Assembly: GCA_025698895.1 (NCBI GenBank)
Contig: JAILWO010000001.1
Span: forward strand, 1,027,001-1,091,000
From: Rhizobiaceae bacterium
GTDB lineage: Bacteria > Pseudomonadota > Alphaproteobacteria > Rhizobiales > Rhizobiaceae
DNA length: 64,000 nt
Reading direction: 5' to 3'
Below, in pieces: positions 20,245 to 30,205 of this stretch (its first letter is position 1; each line of letters starts with the position of its first letter). The translations under genes were made by a program, and so were the position numbers. The notes beneath the pieces were generated by a model. It searched no databases. It saw only the letters and a list, made by a program, of their open reading frames with translations, and had not been told where the DNA came from.

Positions 20245-20685
20245 TCAGGCGCGCTTTGGTCGCAGCCGCACCACGATATCGACATTCGCGATTTCCATGC
20301 CGTCCGGCGGAGCGGGCAGGTTCGTCACCGTGACGGGACCGTCGAGAATGTCCATCACGCGGTTCTCGCCTTCGATGAAGAAGTGGTGGTGATCCGACGT
20401 ATTGGTGTCGAAATAGGTCCGCTGGCCCTCCATGGCCAGGATCCGCAGCATGCCGGCGTCGGTGAACTGGTGCAGCGTGTTGTAGACGGTGGCGAGCGAC
20501 ACGGCGACACCCGCCTCGACGGCTTCCTCGTGCAGTTCCTCGGCCGAGAGATGGCGGTCGCCCTTGGCGAACAGCAGCCGCGCGAGCGCGACGCGCTGCC
20601 GAGTCGGGCGCAGCCCGGCCTCGCGCACGATCGTCTCGACCGGCTTCAGTCCGTCCTGGCGGTGTGCGTCCATCGCTTCCGTCAT
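20245..20685 (-). CDS. irr: Iron response regulator Irr (Fur superfamily)
   Basis: Heme-responsive transcription factor of the Fur superfamily, 146 residues, governing iron and heme genes in Rhizobiales. The winged-helix part reads LRPTRQRVALARLLF and VSLATVYNTLHQFTDAGML. The histidine cluster HHH (99-101, within SDHHHFFIEGEN) is the Irr signature, and the CxxC zinc pairs of true Fur proteins are absent. The N-terminal GCPWHD heme motif of Bradyrhizobium Irr is also absent, as in Rhizobium-type Irr. ATG 20685 matches the family. It is divergent from fabA, a common arrangement in rhizobia. Confidence 0.93.
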   Translation of the reverse strand: MTEAMDAHRQDGLKPVETIVREAGLRPTRQRVALARLLFAKGDRHLSAEELHEEAVEAGVAVSLATVYNTLHQFTDAGMLRILAMEGQRTYFDTNTSDHHHFFIEGENRVMDILDGPVTVTNLPAPPDGMEIANVDIVVRLRPKRA

Positions 20686-20745
20686 TCCTGCCGTCTTGCG
20701 CAAATGCCTGAAATGGCGGGGTTTCAAGCCCAGTGTCCCTGAAAC

Positions 20746-20774
20746 TATATATTCGGTCGCGCATTTTCGATCAA
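20746..20774 (-). promoter_or_regulatory. Putative irr promoter
   Basis: On the minus strand TTGATC and TATATA are separated by exactly 17 bases; transcription would begin about 50 bases before the irr ATG. The AT-rich -10 area may also carry iron-regulatory sites, but no clear ICE or RirA box is seen. Confidence 0.5.
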
Positions 20775-20899
20775 TAGCGGCCGATTGACCCTGCCTTCCG
20801 CACAAGATAAGCGCTTGCGTCAATATGCGCCGCCCGGTGGCGGCGTGATTCAGACACGCGCCGTCTGCCGGCGGCGATTGTTCGACGGGAAACGTGCCG

Positions 20900-21415
20900 A
20901 TGGCGCTCAACAAGACGAGCTTCGACTACGAGGATCTGCTGGCCTGCGCCCGTGGCGACCTGTTCGGCCCCGGCAACGCCCAGCTTCCAGCGCCGCCGAT
21001 GCTCATGTTCGATCGCATCACCGAGGTTTCCGAGACCGGCGGCGCGTTCGACAAGGGCTTCATCCGCGCCGAGTTCGACATCAAGCCGGATCTCTGGTTC
21101 TTTCCCTGCCACTTCCCCGGCAATCCCGTCATGCCGGGCTGCCTGGGCCTCGATGCGCTGTGGCAGCTCACCGGCTTCTACCTGGGCTGGCTGGAACTGC
21201 CCGGCAAGGGCATGGCCCTGTCGACCGGCGAGGTGAAGTTCAAGGGCATGGTGACGCCGAAGACGAAGCTGGTCGAATACGGCGTCGACTTCAAGCGCGT
21301 GATGCGCGGCAGGCTCGTGCTTGGCATAGCCGACGGCTGGATGAAGGCCGACGGCGAAACCATCTACAATGCCACCGATCTCAAGGTCGGCCTGTCGAAG
21401 CAGGACGCCGCCTGA
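20900..21415 (+). CDS. fabA: 3-hydroxydecanoyl-ACP dehydratase/isomerase FabA
   Basis: Bifunctional dehydratase-isomerase that makes cis-3-decenoyl-ACP, the branch point for unsaturated fatty acids; 171 residues like E. coli FabA. Catalytic His71 ([12 protein letters not shown]) and Asp85 ([11 protein letters not shown]) line up with E. coli His70/Asp84. ATG 20900 is chosen; a GTG six bases upstream (20894) is possible. It heads the fabA-fabB-fabI group and is divergent from irr. Confidence 0.96.
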   Translation: MALNKTSFDYEDLLACARGDLFGPGNAQLPAPPMLMFDRITEVSETGGAFDKGFIRAEFDIKPDLWFFPCHFPGNPVMPGCLGLDALWQLTGFYLGWLELPGKGMALSTGEVKFKGMVTPKTKLVEYGVDFKRVMRGRLVLGIADGWMKADGETIYNATDLKVGLSKQDAA

Positions 21416-21449
21416 GCGTTCCGGCATTTCGCCACCAGAGGAGAGCAAT

Positions 21450-22670
21450 ATGAGACGCGTCGTCGTCACGGGCCTCGGCATAGTGTCATCGATCGGCAAC
21501 AATGCCGACGAGGTCCAGGCTTCGCTTCGCGAAGCGCGGTCCGGCATCACCTTCTCCGACCAGTTCGCCGAGCACGGTTTCAAGTGCCAGGTCTGGGGCG
21601 CGCCGACCCTCGATCCCGCCGAACTGGTCGACCGGCGGGCCATGCGCTTCCTGTCCAAGGGCGGCGCCTGGAACCATGTCGCCATGGAGCAGGCGATCGC
21701 CGATTCCGGCCTGGAACAGGGCGACGTCACCAATGAGCGCACCGGCATCGTGATGGGTTCGGGCGGCCCGTCGACCCGCACCATCGTCGAGGCGGCCGAC
21801 ATCACCCGCAAGAACACCAGCCCCAAGCGCATCGGGCCCTTCGCGGTGCCGAAGGCGATGTCCTCGACCGCCTCGGCCACGCTTGCCACCTGGTTCAAGA
21901 TCCACGGCGTCAACTATTCGATCTCGTCGGCCTGCTCGACCTCGGCCCACTGCATCGGCAACGCCTATGAACTCATCCAGTGGGGCAAGCAGGACGTCGT
22001 CTTCGCCGGCGGCCACGAGGATCTCGACTGGTCGATGTCGAACCTGTTCGACGCGATGGGGGCGATGTCGACCGGCTACAATGACCGGCCGGCGGTCGCC
22101 TCGCGCGCCTATGATGTTGACCGCGACGGCTTCGTGATCGCCGGCGGCGCCGGCGTTCTGGTGCTGGAGGAACTCGAAAGGGCCAAGGCGCGCGGCGCCA
22201 CGATCCATGCCGAGGTCGTCGGCTATGGCGCCACGTCCGACGGGTTCGACATGGTCGCGCCATCCGGGGAGGGAGCGGTGCGCTGCATGCGGCAGGCGCT
22301 CTCGACGGTGGACGGCAAGGTCGACTACATCAACACGCACGGCACCTCGACGCCGGTCGGCGATTCCAGGGAGATGGGCGCCATCCGCGAGGTCTTCGGC
22401 GAGGAATTGCCCCGCATCGGCTCGACCAAATCCCTGACCGGCCATTCGCTGGGCGCGGCCGGCGTGCAGGAATCGATCTATTCGATTCTGATGATGAAGG
22501 GCGGCTTCATGGGCGAGAGCGCCCATATCGAGACGCTCGATCCGGAGTTCGAGGGCATGCCGATCCTGCGCGAGCGCGTCGACGACGCCAGGATCGACAC
22601 CGTGCTGTCCAATTCCTTCGGCTTCGGCGGCACGAACGCGACGCTCGTCTTCCGACGCTACGCATCCTGA
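21450..22670 (+). CDS. fabB: 3-oxoacyl-ACP synthase I FabB
   Basis: Condensing enzyme that elongates the unsaturated intermediates made by FabA, 406 residues. Active-site Cys162 lies in [12 protein letters not shown] (E. coli Cys163), with the two histidines in [11 protein letters not shown] and [20 protein letters not shown] Shine-Dalgarno is 5 bases before ATG 21450, which settles the start inside a longer frame. It lies 34 bases downstream of fabA and 7 bases ahead of fabI. Confidence 0.97.
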   Translation: MRRVVVTGLGIVSSIGNNADEVQASLREARSGITFSDQFAEHGFKCQVWGAPTLDPAELVDRRAMRFLSKGGAWNHVAMEQAIADSGLEQGDVTNERTGIVMGSGGPSTRTIVEAADITRKNTSPKRIGPFAVPKAMSSTASATLATWFKIHGVNYSISSACSTSAHCIGNAYELIQWGKQDVVFAGGHEDLDWSMSNLFDAMGAMSTGYNDRPAVASRAYDVDRDGFVIAGGAGVLVLEELERAKARGATIHAEVVGYGATSDGFDMVAPSGEGAVRCMRQALSTVDGKVDYINTHGTSTPVGDSREMGAIREVFGEELPRIGSTKSLTGHSLGAAGVQESIYSILMMKGGFMGESAHIETLDPEFEGMPILRERVDDARIDTVLSNSFGFGGTNATLVFRRYAS

Positions 22671-22677
22671 GGCTGTC

Positions 22678-23496
22678 ATGGACGGATTGATGAAGGGCAG
22701 GCGCGGCCTGATCATGGGCGTCGCCAACGACCATTCGATCGCCTGGGGCATCGCGCGAAAGCTTGCCGAGCACGGCGCCGATCTCGCCTTCACCTATCAG
22801 GGCGAGGCCTTCGGCCGACGCGTCAAGCCGCTCGCCGAGCAGGTCGGCGCGCGCATCCTCCTGCCTTGCGATGTCGAGGACGAGGCTTCGCTGGCCTCCG
22901 TCTTCGAGGCCCTGAAGGCCGAATGGGGCAAACTCGACTTCGTCGTCCACGCCATCGGCTTTTCCGACAAGAGCGAGCTGAAGGGTCTCTACGCCGATAC
23001 GACGCGCGCCAACTTCGTGCGCACCATGGTGATTTCCTGCTTCTCCTTCACCGAAGTGGCCCGCCATGCCGCGTCCCTGATGGCCGACGGCGGCTCCATG
23101 CTGACCCTCACCTATGCCGGGTCGGTCCGCGTCATGCCCAATTACAACGTGATGGGCGTGGCCAAGGCCGGGCTCGAGGCCAGCGTGCGCTATCTCGCCG
23201 CCGACTACGGGCCGCGCGGCATCCGCGTCAACGCCCTGTCGGCCGGCCCCATGCGCACGCTCGCCGGCGCCGGCATCTCCGACGCCCGGCACATGTTCGC
23301 CTTCCAGAGCCGCAACTCGCCGCTGCGCCGCACCGTCACGCTGGACGAAATCGGCGGTTCGGCGCTCTACCTGCTCTCGGAGCTTTCGGGCGGGGTGACC
23401 GGCGAGGTCCACTATGTGGATTCGGGCTACCATGTCGTGTCCATGCCGACGCTGGACGAGCTGAAACGCACCGGCGGCGAGCAACCGGAAGGGTAA
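22678..23496 (+). CDS. fabI: Enoyl-ACP reductase FabI
   Basis: NADH-dependent enoyl-ACP reductase completing the elongation cycle, 272 residues, the usual triclosan target. The SDR-type cofactor loop is GVANDHSIAWGIA. Catalytic Tyr146, Tyr156 and Lys163 fall at the same numbers as in E. coli FabI (LTYAGS and NYNVMGVAKAG). It closes the fabA-fabB-fabI unit. The genome may hold a second fabI elsewhere, as is common in rhizobia. Confidence 0.95.
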   Translation: MDGLMKGRRGLIMGVANDHSIAWGIARKLAEHGADLAFTYQGEAFGRRVKPLAEQVGARILLPCDVEDEASLASVFEALKAEWGKLDFVVHAIGFSDKSELKGLYADTTRANFVRTMVISCFSFTEVARHAASLMADGGSMLTLTYAGSVRVMPNYNVMGVAKAGLEASVRYLAADYGPRGIRVNALSAGPMRTLAGAGISDARHMFAFQSRNSPLRRTVTLDEIGGSALYLLSELSGGVTGEVHYVDSGYHVVSMPTLDELKRTGGEQPEG

Positions 23497-23571
23497 AAAC
23501 AGCTTATGGCCGAAAACGCTTCTTAAGGACTCGGCTGGTAGGGCTGGTATCGAAACTGGATTGCGTCTCGC

Positions 23572-25098
23572 ATGCCGACCGCCAAGAATCCGAACAGAAG
23601 CCCCGTCTTCCGGCTGATCACCATAGCCGCGGCGGGGCTTTGCAGTTTCGTGATCGGACTGTGGGGTTTAGACATCGGCTTCGGCGGCCAGACGGACGCC
23701 ATGACGCCGCAGACGCTGGGCGCCATCGTGGCCTCGCTTTGCGCGCTGGCGGCCGCCGGCTCGTCCCTTTCCTACTTCGCCGGCGTCGATGAATCGGCCG
23801 ACTACGTCTTCAGCGAGACCCAGATCGACAAGCTGACCGGCCTGAACGCCCGCACCGCCATGGTCGGCAAGATCGCCGAGGCCGCGGTCAGGGTGACCCG
23901 CACCGGCGAACCGGTCTATCTGATCGACATCGACATCGACCGTTTCAAGCAGATCAACGACGCGATCGGCTATTCGCATGGCGACGAGCTGATCAGGGGC
24001 TTTGCCAAGCGGCTGAGGGCCACGCTTCCGAAGGACGTGGAGATCGGTCGCATCGGCGCGGGCGAGTTCGCGGTCCTTTATCCCGACAGCGGCTCGATGG
24101 GCGACATCGACGTCGTCGTGAGGATGCTGATCGAGCGGCTTTCGCAGAACTATCGCCTGTCCACGCATGTCCAGTCGATCAGCCTGTCGGTCGGCGTCGT
24201 CGCCATGCCCAAGGACAGCAACGATCCGATCCTGCTGTTGCGCCGCTCCAACCTGGCCCTCCAGCATGCCCGGTCGCGCGGCGTCGGCGGCTGGGCCGTC
24301 TACGAGGCGCGGATGGGGCAGGTCGCCGAACACCGGCAATGGGTCGAGTCCGAACTCGGCGCCGCCTTCGACCGGGGCGATTTCGAACTCTACTACCAGC
24401 CGCAGATGAACATGATCGAAGGCCGCGTCGTCGGCTACGAAGCGCTGATCCGCTGGCGTCATCCCGAGCGTGGCATGATTTCGCCGATGGAGTTCATTCC
24501 CGTGGCCGAGGAGACCGGCATCATCGAGCAGATCGGGCGCTGGGTGCTGCGCAAGGCCTGCGCGGACGCCCACCACCTGCCCGAGGACTGTTTCGTGGCC
24601 GTCAACATCTCGCCGGTTCAGTTCACCGACCGCGACTTCGTCGCCACGGTGTGCGCGATCCTGGACGAGACCGGACTGCCCGCCAGCCGTCTCGAACTGG
24701 AGATCACCGAAACGGCGATGATGCGGGATCGCGAACGCGCCGCCCGCATATTGCGCGACCTCTCGGATCTCGGCATTTCGGTCGCGGTCGACGATTTCGG
24801 CACCGGCTATTCGAATCTGAGCTATCTGCTCGACTTCTCGTTCCAGAAGCTCAAGATCGACCGGTCCTTTGTGAACCGGCTGGAAAAGGACCAGGGCAGC
24901 GGCGCGGTCGTCTCCACCATTGTCGGCCTGTCGCGCGCGCTGGGCGTGCGCACCATCGCCGAAGGCGTGGAGACGGAATCCCAGGCCACTCTGCTCAAGG
25001 CCGCCGGCTGCGAGGTCGTGCAGGGCTATCTCTACGGGAAACCGGCGCCGCTCAAGATCGAAGCGCCTGACCTCCAGCGCTCCTACGCCGTGCACTGA
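23572..25098 (+). CDS. Membrane GGDEF-EAL protein with degenerate GGDEF motif (likely c-di-GMP phosphodiesterase)
   Basis: 508 residues. Two N-terminal helices (about 14-32 and 46-66) anchor the protein. The GGDEF domain (about 85-245) has GAGEF (162-166) where GG(D/E)EF is needed, so cyclase activity is unlikely, although upstream residues (LIDIDIDRFKQINDAIGYSHGD) are kept and it may bind GTP. The EAL domain (about 256-500) has EAL at 290-292 (GYEALIRW), plus NISPVQF, ELEITETAMM, DDFGTGYSNLSYL, KIDRSFV and EGVE, all usual for active phosphodiesterases. It probably lowers c-di-GMP. It stands alone after fabI. Confidence 0.93.
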   Translation: MPTAKNPNRSPVFRLITIAAAGLCSFVIGLWGLDIGFGGQTDAMTPQTLGAIVASLCALAAAGSSLSYFAGVDESADYVFSETQIDKLTGLNARTAMVGKIAEAAVRVTRTGEPVYLIDIDIDRFKQINDAIGYSHGDELIRGFAKRLRATLPKDVEIGRIGAGEFAVLYPDSGSMGDIDVVVRMLIERLSQNYRLSTHVQSISLSVGVVAMPKDSNDPILLLRRSNLALQHARSRGVGGWAVYEARMGQVAEHRQWVESELGAAFDRGDFELYYQPQMNMIEGRVVGYEALIRWRHPERGMISPMEFIPVAEETGIIEQIGRWVLRKACADAHHLPEDCFVAVNISPVQFTDRDFVATVCAILDETGLPASRLELEITETAMMRDRERAARILRDLSDLGISVAVDDFGTGYSNLSYLLDFSFQKLKIDRSFVNRLEKDQGSGAVVSTIVGLSRALGVRTIAEGVETESQATLLKAAGCEVVQGYLYGKPAPLKIEAPDLQRSYAVH

Positions 25099-25109
25099 AC
25101 GGTGGCGCG

Positions 25110-26117
25110 TCAGCGCCTGGCCGAAAACAGCTTGAAGCCGCGCTCACGCGCGATCTCCTCGACCTGGCGGAACCCTGCCGCGAGCGGCGCCTCGTAGGGC
25201 AGCCCGCTATTGGCCACCAGGAGCAGCCGGCCGTTCGGCTTCAGCGCGCCCGATGCCGCGGCGATGAAGGCCGTTCCCAGCCCGGGATCGGCCGCCCGGC
25301 CGGCATGAAAGGGCGGGTTGCACACGATCAGGTCATAGATGCGCGGCGGCCGTTCGCGTGTCAGGTCGCGCCAGTGGAACGTCGCCGGCGCTTCGGGATA
25401 GAGCCGCTCCAGGTTCGTGCGGGCCGAGGCGAGGGCGGCGTGATCGGCTTCGTAGAGGTCGAGCGTGGCGAGACCCGCGGCCCTCGCGGCCACCATGCCG
25501 GCGAGATAGCCCCATCCGGCGCCGAAATCAGCGACCGATCCCGAGACGCCGGTCGGCAGATGGTCGGCAAGCAACCGCGAAGCGGGGTCGATGCGGTCAT
25601 GGGAGAAATGCCCCGGCCGGGTTTCCCATTGCCCGTCGACCAGCGCCGGAAGGGTGGTATCGGTGAACGGCGCCGGCCCGTCATCCTTTCGAAGCCAGAA
25701 GACGACGCCGTGATGTTTCGACAGATGGCCCTCGGCGCGGTCGCCGAACCGCTTGCGAAGGCTGTCGATCCCGTCGGTCTTGCCGCCAGCGACCACGACG
25801 AGACCGCCCGGTTCCGTCCGCCGCCAGGCTTCGGCTACCCGCGCCTCGTTGAGCCCGCGATGGCGCGTCGCCAGAACCAGCGAAACGGCATGGCCCTCGC
25901 TTTCCGCTTGAGCCGACACAGCGTATCCGGCCGCCTCGAGCGACAAATAGTCGGGCCTGAAGGGCTGCACGAGCTTTGTCGGCGCGGTCCATCCGTCGGG
26001 AAGGCGCAGCCCCGCCGGGGCGCCTATGAACAGCGCCGTCGCGTTGCCGGCCGGCATGTCGAGCACGCCGTCGACAAACGGATGGAAGAGGGTGCGGGTC
26101 GCGTTCGGTTCGGACAT
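25110..26117 (-). CDS. Class I SAM-dependent methyltransferase, RsmC-like
   Basis: 335-residue protein resembling 16S rRNA (guanine1207-N2)-methyltransferase RsmC: a degenerate N-terminal methyltransferase-like half and a catalytic C-terminal half. The SAM-binding loop is DFGAGWGYL (197-205) and the catalytic motif NPPF (267-270), typical of amino-methylating enzymes acting on exocyclic guanine nitrogen. ATG 26117 gives MSEPNATRTLF; the frame continues upstream through the pnp terminator region and is not used. The rRNA target is inferred from family resemblance. Confidence 0.85.
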   Translation of the reverse strand: MSEPNATRTLFHPFVDGVLDMPAGNATALFIGAPAGLRLPDGWTAPTKLVQPFRPDYLSLEAAGYAVSAQAESEGHAVSLVLATRHRGLNEARVAEAWRRTEPGGLVVVAGGKTDGIDSLRKRFGDRAEGHLSKHHGVVFWLRKDDGPAPFTDTTLPALVDGQWETRPGHFSHDRIDPASRLLADHLPTGVSGSVADFGAGWGYLAGMVAARAAGLATLDLYEADHAALASARTNLERLYPEAPATFHWRDLTRERPPRIYDLIVCNPPFHAGRAADPGLGTAFIAAASGALKPNGRLLLVANSGLPYEAPLAAGFRQVEEIARERGFKLFSARR

Positions 26118-26153
26118 GGTTCCGTGCCGGCGGTTCGAGGAGGGCATCAGACG

Positions 26154-26186
26154 AAAAAGCGGGCGCGCGATGGCTCGCGCGCCCGC
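26154..26186 (-). terminator. Rho-independent terminator of pnp
   Basis: On the minus strand a perfect 12-base stem (arms 26159-26170 and 26175-26186, four-base loop) is followed at once by TTTTT. It lies 27 bases after the pnp stop and before the RsmC-like gene, so the two are separate transcripts. Confidence 0.88.
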
Positions 26187-26213
26187 CGGCATTACATCGG
26201 ATCGGATGGCCGC

Positions 26214-28364
26214 TCAGGCGGCGTCTTCTTCGTCCTCGGCCTTCTTCTTCTCGCGGACGATTTCCTTGCCGGTCGCCTGGTCGACGACCTTCATGGAGAG
26301 CCGCACCTTGCCGCGCTCGTCGAAGCCCATCAGCTTGACCCAGACCTTGTCGCCCTCCTTGACCACGTCCGTGGTCTTGGCGACGCGCTCGGGCGCGAGC
26401 TGCGAGATGTGGACCAGGCCGTCCTTCGGACCGAAGAAGTTGACGAAGGCACCGAAATCGGCGGCCTTGACGACGGTTCCCTCGTAGATCTCGCCCACCT
26501 CCGGTTCGGCCGTGAGGGAATGGATCCACTTCTTGGCCGCCTCGATCTCCTTGGCGTTGGAAGACGCGATCTTCACCGTGCCGTCATCCTCGATGTTGAT
26601 CTTGGCGCCGGTCTTCTCGACGATCTCGCGGATCACCTTGCCGCCGGAACCGATCACGTCGCGGATCTTGTCGGTCGGAATGGTCATCACCTCGATGCGC
26701 GGGGCGAACTCGCCGACCTGGCCGCGGCTTTCGGAGATCGCCTTGCCCATCTCGCCGAGAATGTGCATGCGGCCGTCCTTGGCCTGGTCGAGGGCGATCT
26801 TCATGATCTCCTCGGTGATGCCGTCGATCTTGATGTCCATCTGCAGCGAGGTGATGCCAGCCGTCGTGCCGGCGACCTTGAAGTCCATGTCGCCGAGATG
26901 GTCCTCGTCGCCGAGAATGTCGGACAGCACCGCGAAGCGCTCTTCTTCCTTGATCAGCCCCATGGCGATGCCGGCCACCGGCTTGGCCAGCGGCACGCCG
27001 GCATCCATCAGCGCCAGCGAGGTGCCGCAGACGGTCGCCATCGAGGACGAGCCGTTGGACTCGGTGATCTCGGAGACGACGCGCAGCGTGTAGGGGAACT
27101 GCTCGGCGCTCGGCAGCATCGGATGGATCGCGCGCCAGGCGAGCTTGCCATGGCCGATCTCGCGGCGGCCGGGCGAGCCGATACGGCCCGTTTCGCCGAC
27201 CGAATAGGGCGGGAAGTTGTAGTGCAGGAGGAAGGTTTCCTTGTAGGTGCCCGTCAGCGCGTCGACGAACTGCTCGTCCTCGCCGGTGCCCAGCGTGGCA
27301 ACGACGATCGCCTGTGTCTCTCCGCGCGTGAACACGGCCGAGCCGTGGGTGCGCGGCAGGACGCCGACTTCCGACACGATCGGACGGACCGTCTTCAGGT
27401 CGCGCCCGTCGATGCGGCCGCCCGTGTCGAGAATGTTCCAGCGCACGATCTTGGCCTGGAGCTCCTTGAACACGGTTGCGACCTGCTCAGGCGTCCAGGC
27501 CGCTTCCTCGCCCTCGGCCGGCGTGAAATGCGCCTTGACCTTGGCCTTCACCGCGTCGACGGCCGCGTAGCGCTCCTGCTTGACCGTGTTCTTGTAGGCC
27601 TCGCGCAGTTCGCCCTCGACCAGCTTCAGCATTTCGGCCTCGAGGTCGGCATAGCTGGGCGGCGTGAAGTCGCGCGGCTCCTTCGCCGCGACCTCGGCCA
27701 GCTTGATGATGGCGTCGATGACGGGCTGGAAGGCCTTGTGCCCGAAGGTCACGGCGCCGAGCATGATCTCCTCGGAAAGCTCGTTGGCTTCCGATTCGAC
27801 CATCATGACGGCGTCGGCGGTGCCGGCGACGACCAGGTCGAGCTTCGATTCCGGCATCTCGTCGATATGCGGATTGAGCACGTATTCGCCGGCGATGTAG
27901 CCGACGCGGGCCGCGCCGATCGGGCCCATGAAGGGCACGCCCGAAAGCGTCAGCGCCGCGCTCGTGGCGACCATGGCCAGAACGTCGGGATCATTCTCCA
28001 GATCGTGCTGGAGAACGGTGACGATGATCTGCGTGTCGTTCTTGTAGCCCTCGGCGAAGAGCGGGCGGATCGGCCTGTCGATCAGACGCGAGGTCAGCGT
28101 CTCCTTTTCGGTCGGACGCCCCTCGCGCTTGAAGAAGCCGCCGGGGATCTTGCCGGCCGCGAAGGTCTTTTCCTGATAGTTGACGGTCAGCGGGAAGAAG
28201 TCGAGGCCCGGCTTCGGCTCCTTGGCCGAGACGACGGTGGCCAGAACGACGGTTTCGCCATAGGTGGCGAGCACGGCGCCGTCGGCCTGGCGGGCGATCT
28301 TGCCGGTCTCGAGCGTCAGGGGGCGACCGCCCCACTCCACTTCGACTTTGTGGTGGTCAAACAT
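26214..28364 (-). CDS. pnp: Polyribonucleotide nucleotidyltransferase (PNPase)
   Basis: Phosphorolytic 3'-5' exoribonuclease of the RNA degradosome, 716 residues (E. coli 711). Two RNase PH-like halves are present, the second with [20 protein letters not shown], followed by a KH domain ([22 protein letters not shown]) and an S1 domain ([21 protein letters not shown]). ATG 28364 with AAAGGA upstream gives [11 protein letters not shown]; the 47 further in-frame codons are leader. The order rpsO-pnp on one strand is conserved in proteobacteria. Confidence 0.97.
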   Translation of the reverse strand: MFDHHKVEVEWGGRPLTLETGKIARQADGAVLATYGETVVLATVVSAKEPKPGLDFFPLTVNYQEKTFAAGKIPGGFFKREGRPTEKETLTSRLIDRPIRPLFAEGYKNDTQIIVTVLQHDLENDPDVLAMVATSAALTLSGVPFMGPIGAARVGYIAGEYVLNPHIDEMPESKLDLVVAGTADAVMMVESEANELSEEIMLGAVTFGHKAFQPVIDAIIKLAEVAAKEPRDFTPPSYADLEAEMLKLVEGELREAYKNTVKQERYAAVDAVKAKVKAHFTPAEGEEAAWTPEQVATVFKELQAKIVRWNILDTGGRIDGRDLKTVRPIVSEVGVLPRTHGSAVFTRGETQAIVVATLGTGEDEQFVDALTGTYKETFLLHYNFPPYSVGETGRIGSPGRREIGHGKLAWRAIHPMLPSAEQFPYTLRVVSEITESNGSSSMATVCGTSLALMDAGVPLAKPVAGIAMGLIKEEERFAVLSDILGDEDHLGDMDFKVAGTTAGITSLQMDIKIDGITEEIMKIALDQAKDGRMHILGEMGKAISESRGQVGEFAPRIEVMTIPTDKIRDVIGSGGKVIREIVEKTGAKINIEDDGTVKIASSNAKEIEAAKKWIHSLTAEPEVGEIYEGTVVKAADFGAFVNFFGPKDGLVHISQLAPERVAKTTDVVKEGDKVWVKLMGFDERGKVRLSMKVVDQATGKEIVREKKKAEDEEDAA

Positions 28365-28511
28365 GTCTTGTCCTTTCATGGAAGCGCGCGTGCCGCGGCT
28401 ATCGGCGGCGGACGGGCCTTCCCTCTCTCGTTGCGAACGAGCCATGGGCAAGACAACGGGACGCTCTGGTGTGGACCGGGCGGCGCGTGGCCGAGCGTCC
28501 GGCAATCCTGC

Positions 28512-28566
28512 CCCATGACCTGTTCATGGGTGGCTCCGTGCAAGGCGGCTTGACGCCCGTGGAGCC
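28512..28566 (-). promoter_or_regulatory. Structured pnp leader (two inverted repeats)
   Basis: The 270-base rpsO-pnp spacer holds CCCATGA/TCATGGG (28512-28518 and 28524-28530, five-base loop) and GGCTCC/GGAGCC (28532-28537 and 28561-28566). In E. coli the pnp leader forms a stem cut by RNase III for autoregulation; these hairpins are candidates for an equivalent. Not proven. Confidence 0.4.
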
Positions 28567-28599
28567 GGTCGGACGGTTTTCCCTCGTCCGAATGCGAAA

Positions 28600-28627
28600 C
28601 CGGCGGACCCGTTGTCGGGACCGCCGG
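28600..28627 (-). terminator. Terminator-like hairpin after rpsO
   Basis: A 12-base stem with one mismatch (arms 28600-28611 and 28616-28627, four-base loop) begins eight bases after the rpsO stop and is followed on the minus strand by TTTCGC. The short T-run suggests partial termination, allowing some rpsO-pnp read-through. Confidence 0.65.
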
Positions 28628-28634
28628 CAAAACT

Positions 28635-28904
28635 CTAGCGGCGGATGCCGAGCTTTCCGATCAGCTCCGCATAGCGCCCTTCATCCTTGCCTCTCAGATA
28701 GTCGAGGAGGCGGCGGCGCTGAGACACCAGGGCAAGAAGGCCGCGACGCGAATGGTTGTCCTTCTTGTGATCCTTGAAGTGCTCGGTGAGGTTCTTGATG
28801 CGCTCGGTGAGAAGCGCGATCTGGACCTCCGGCGAACCGGTGTCGCCCTGCTTGGTGGCGAATTCGGCAAGAAGTTCCTTCTTGCGCTCGACCGTGATCG
28901 ACAT
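28635..28904 (-). CDS. rpsO: 30S ribosomal protein S15
   Basis: Small-subunit protein S15, 89 residues, the usual length; binds 16S rRNA at the central-domain junction. The sequence [12 protein letters not shown]...[17 protein letters not shown]...[16 protein letters not shown]...RRRLLDYLR is diagnostic. ATG 28904 is preceded by a good AGGAAA sequence on the minus strand; the longer frame upstream is spurious. It is the first gene of the rpsO-pnp pair. Confidence 0.98.
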   Translation of the reverse strand: MSITVERKKELLAEFATKQGDTGSPEVQIALLTERIKNLTEHFKDHKKDNHSRRGLLALVSQRRRLLDYLRGKDEGRYAELIGKLGIRR

Positions 28905-29067
28905 CGGACTTTTCCTTTCTGATCTGGAGGAATTGTGCCGCCCACGGCCGGGATGTCGTCCAGCAGGGGCCTTGTAAGCGACGCCCGAGGCGATCGCTGC
29001 CGCGCCTATAATCGAAACCGCCTCCGAAAGCCAGCGCCAATTGGCCGCATGTCGGACCCGCAGGCCG

Positions 29068-30138
29068 CTACAGCCAGTTCTTGCGGCGGAACAGGGCCAG
29101 GAGCCCCAGCGCGATGGCGGCCATGAAGACGAGCGCCGCCGGATAACCATAGCGGAAACCCAGTTCGGGCATGTTCCATGGCGATGCCGTGTCGAAATTC
29201 ATGCCCCAGATGCCGGCCAGGAAACCGAGCGGAATGAAGATGGTCGAGATAATGGTCAGCACCTTCATCACCTCGTTCATCCTGGTCGAGACGCTGGAAA
29301 GATAGAGGTCGATCAGCCCGGTCGCGAGTTCGCGGCACGTTTCGACGATGTCGATGAGCTGCACCGCATGGTCATAGGCGTCGCGCAGATACTGGTTCAC
29401 CTCGCGCGGCACCAGGTCGAGATCCTCCCGCGACATCGCAGACAGCATCTCGCGCGTCGGCCACAGCGCCCGCTTGACGATCAGCAGTTCGCGCTTGACC
29501 CCGTGCAGACGCCGCACGTCTTCCGGCCGCGGATCGGCGGTGATCCTGTCCTCGATCTCCTCCAGCTCGTCGCCGAGCGCTTCCACGAGCGGAAAATAGG
29601 CGTCGAGGATGGTGTCGAGGATCGCATAGACGAGATAGGCCGAGCCGCGCTTGCGGATGCGGCCCGCCTGCGCGCCCAGCCTCTGGCGCACCGGTTCCAG
29701 GCAGTCGCCGGGCCTTTCCTGGAAGGTCACGACGTGGCGGCTGTCGAAGAAGATCGCGAACTGCTCCTTCGACGCGACGCTGCGCCCGTCGAACATATGC
29801 GCGACGATCAGCGGATGCTCGTCATAGAAGTCCACCTTCGGACGCTGGTTCGTGTTGGCGATGTCCTCGATCGCGAGCTGGTTCATCGCGAATATCTCGC
29901 CGATCCGCGCGATCAGCTCCACATCGCCGAGGCCGATCACGTCGACCCACAGGCGCCGGCCCGACCGCGTGGCGGCCCTCAGCCCGTCCAGATCGACGTC
30001 CTCGCGCCGCTCGATGCCGTGATCGTCGATGACCATCAGCCGGATCGTTGTCGGATGCGCCTTCTCGTCGGGGATCAGCGTGCCCGGAGGCGCGCCGACG
30101 GGCGTTCGGCGGTGATGGACGAGCGACGGTTTCTTCAT
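29068..30138 (-). CDS. corA: CorA-family magnesium/cobalt transporter
   Basis: Pentameric divalent cation channel of the inner membrane, 356 residues. A large acidic N-terminal cytoplasmic domain ([20 protein letters not shown]...[20 protein letters not shown]) and a long stalk helix precede two C-terminal helices; the pore signature GMNFD follows the first ([22 protein letters not shown]). The C-terminus is basic (RRKNWL), as usual. ATG 30138 (MKKPSLVHH) is chosen over a spurious extension overlapping truB. It may co-transcribe with the upstream truB, 67 bases away. Confidence 0.94.
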   Translation of the reverse strand: MKKPSLVHHRRTPVGAPPGTLIPDEKAHPTTIRLMVIDDHGIERREDVDLDGLRAATRSGRRLWVDVIGLGDVELIARIGEIFAMNQLAIEDIANTNQRPKVDFYDEHPLIVAHMFDGRSVASKEQFAIFFDSRHVVTFQERPGDCLEPVRQRLGAQAGRIRKRGSAYLVYAILDTILDAYFPLVEALGDELEEIEDRITADPRPEDVRRLHGVKRELLIVKRALWPTREMLSAMSREDLDLVPREVNQYLRDAYDHAVQLIDIVETCRELATGLIDLYLSSVSTRMNEVMKVLTIISTIFIPLGFLAGIWGMNFDTASPWNMPELGFRYGYPAALVFMAAIALGLLALFRRKNWL

Positions 30139-30205
30139 TGCCGGGCAACCATTTGGCGAATCGGCCGCCGGAAGGCTCTCACCGCCGCGTCGCCGCGGCA
30201 AGCTC

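Noticed and set aside
20231-20247. TGACGGC/GCCGTCA stem at the end of irr
   Set aside because: Seven-base arms with a three-base loop but it overlaps the irr stop codon and no T-run follows on either strand, so terminator function is unconvincing.
25305-28553. Open frame of 1082 codons opposite pnp and the RsmC-like gene
   Set aside because: It is antisense to two certain genes, has no recognisable domain, and its composition (runs of Arg, Gly, His, Leu) is what a GC-rich gene gives in the complementary frame.
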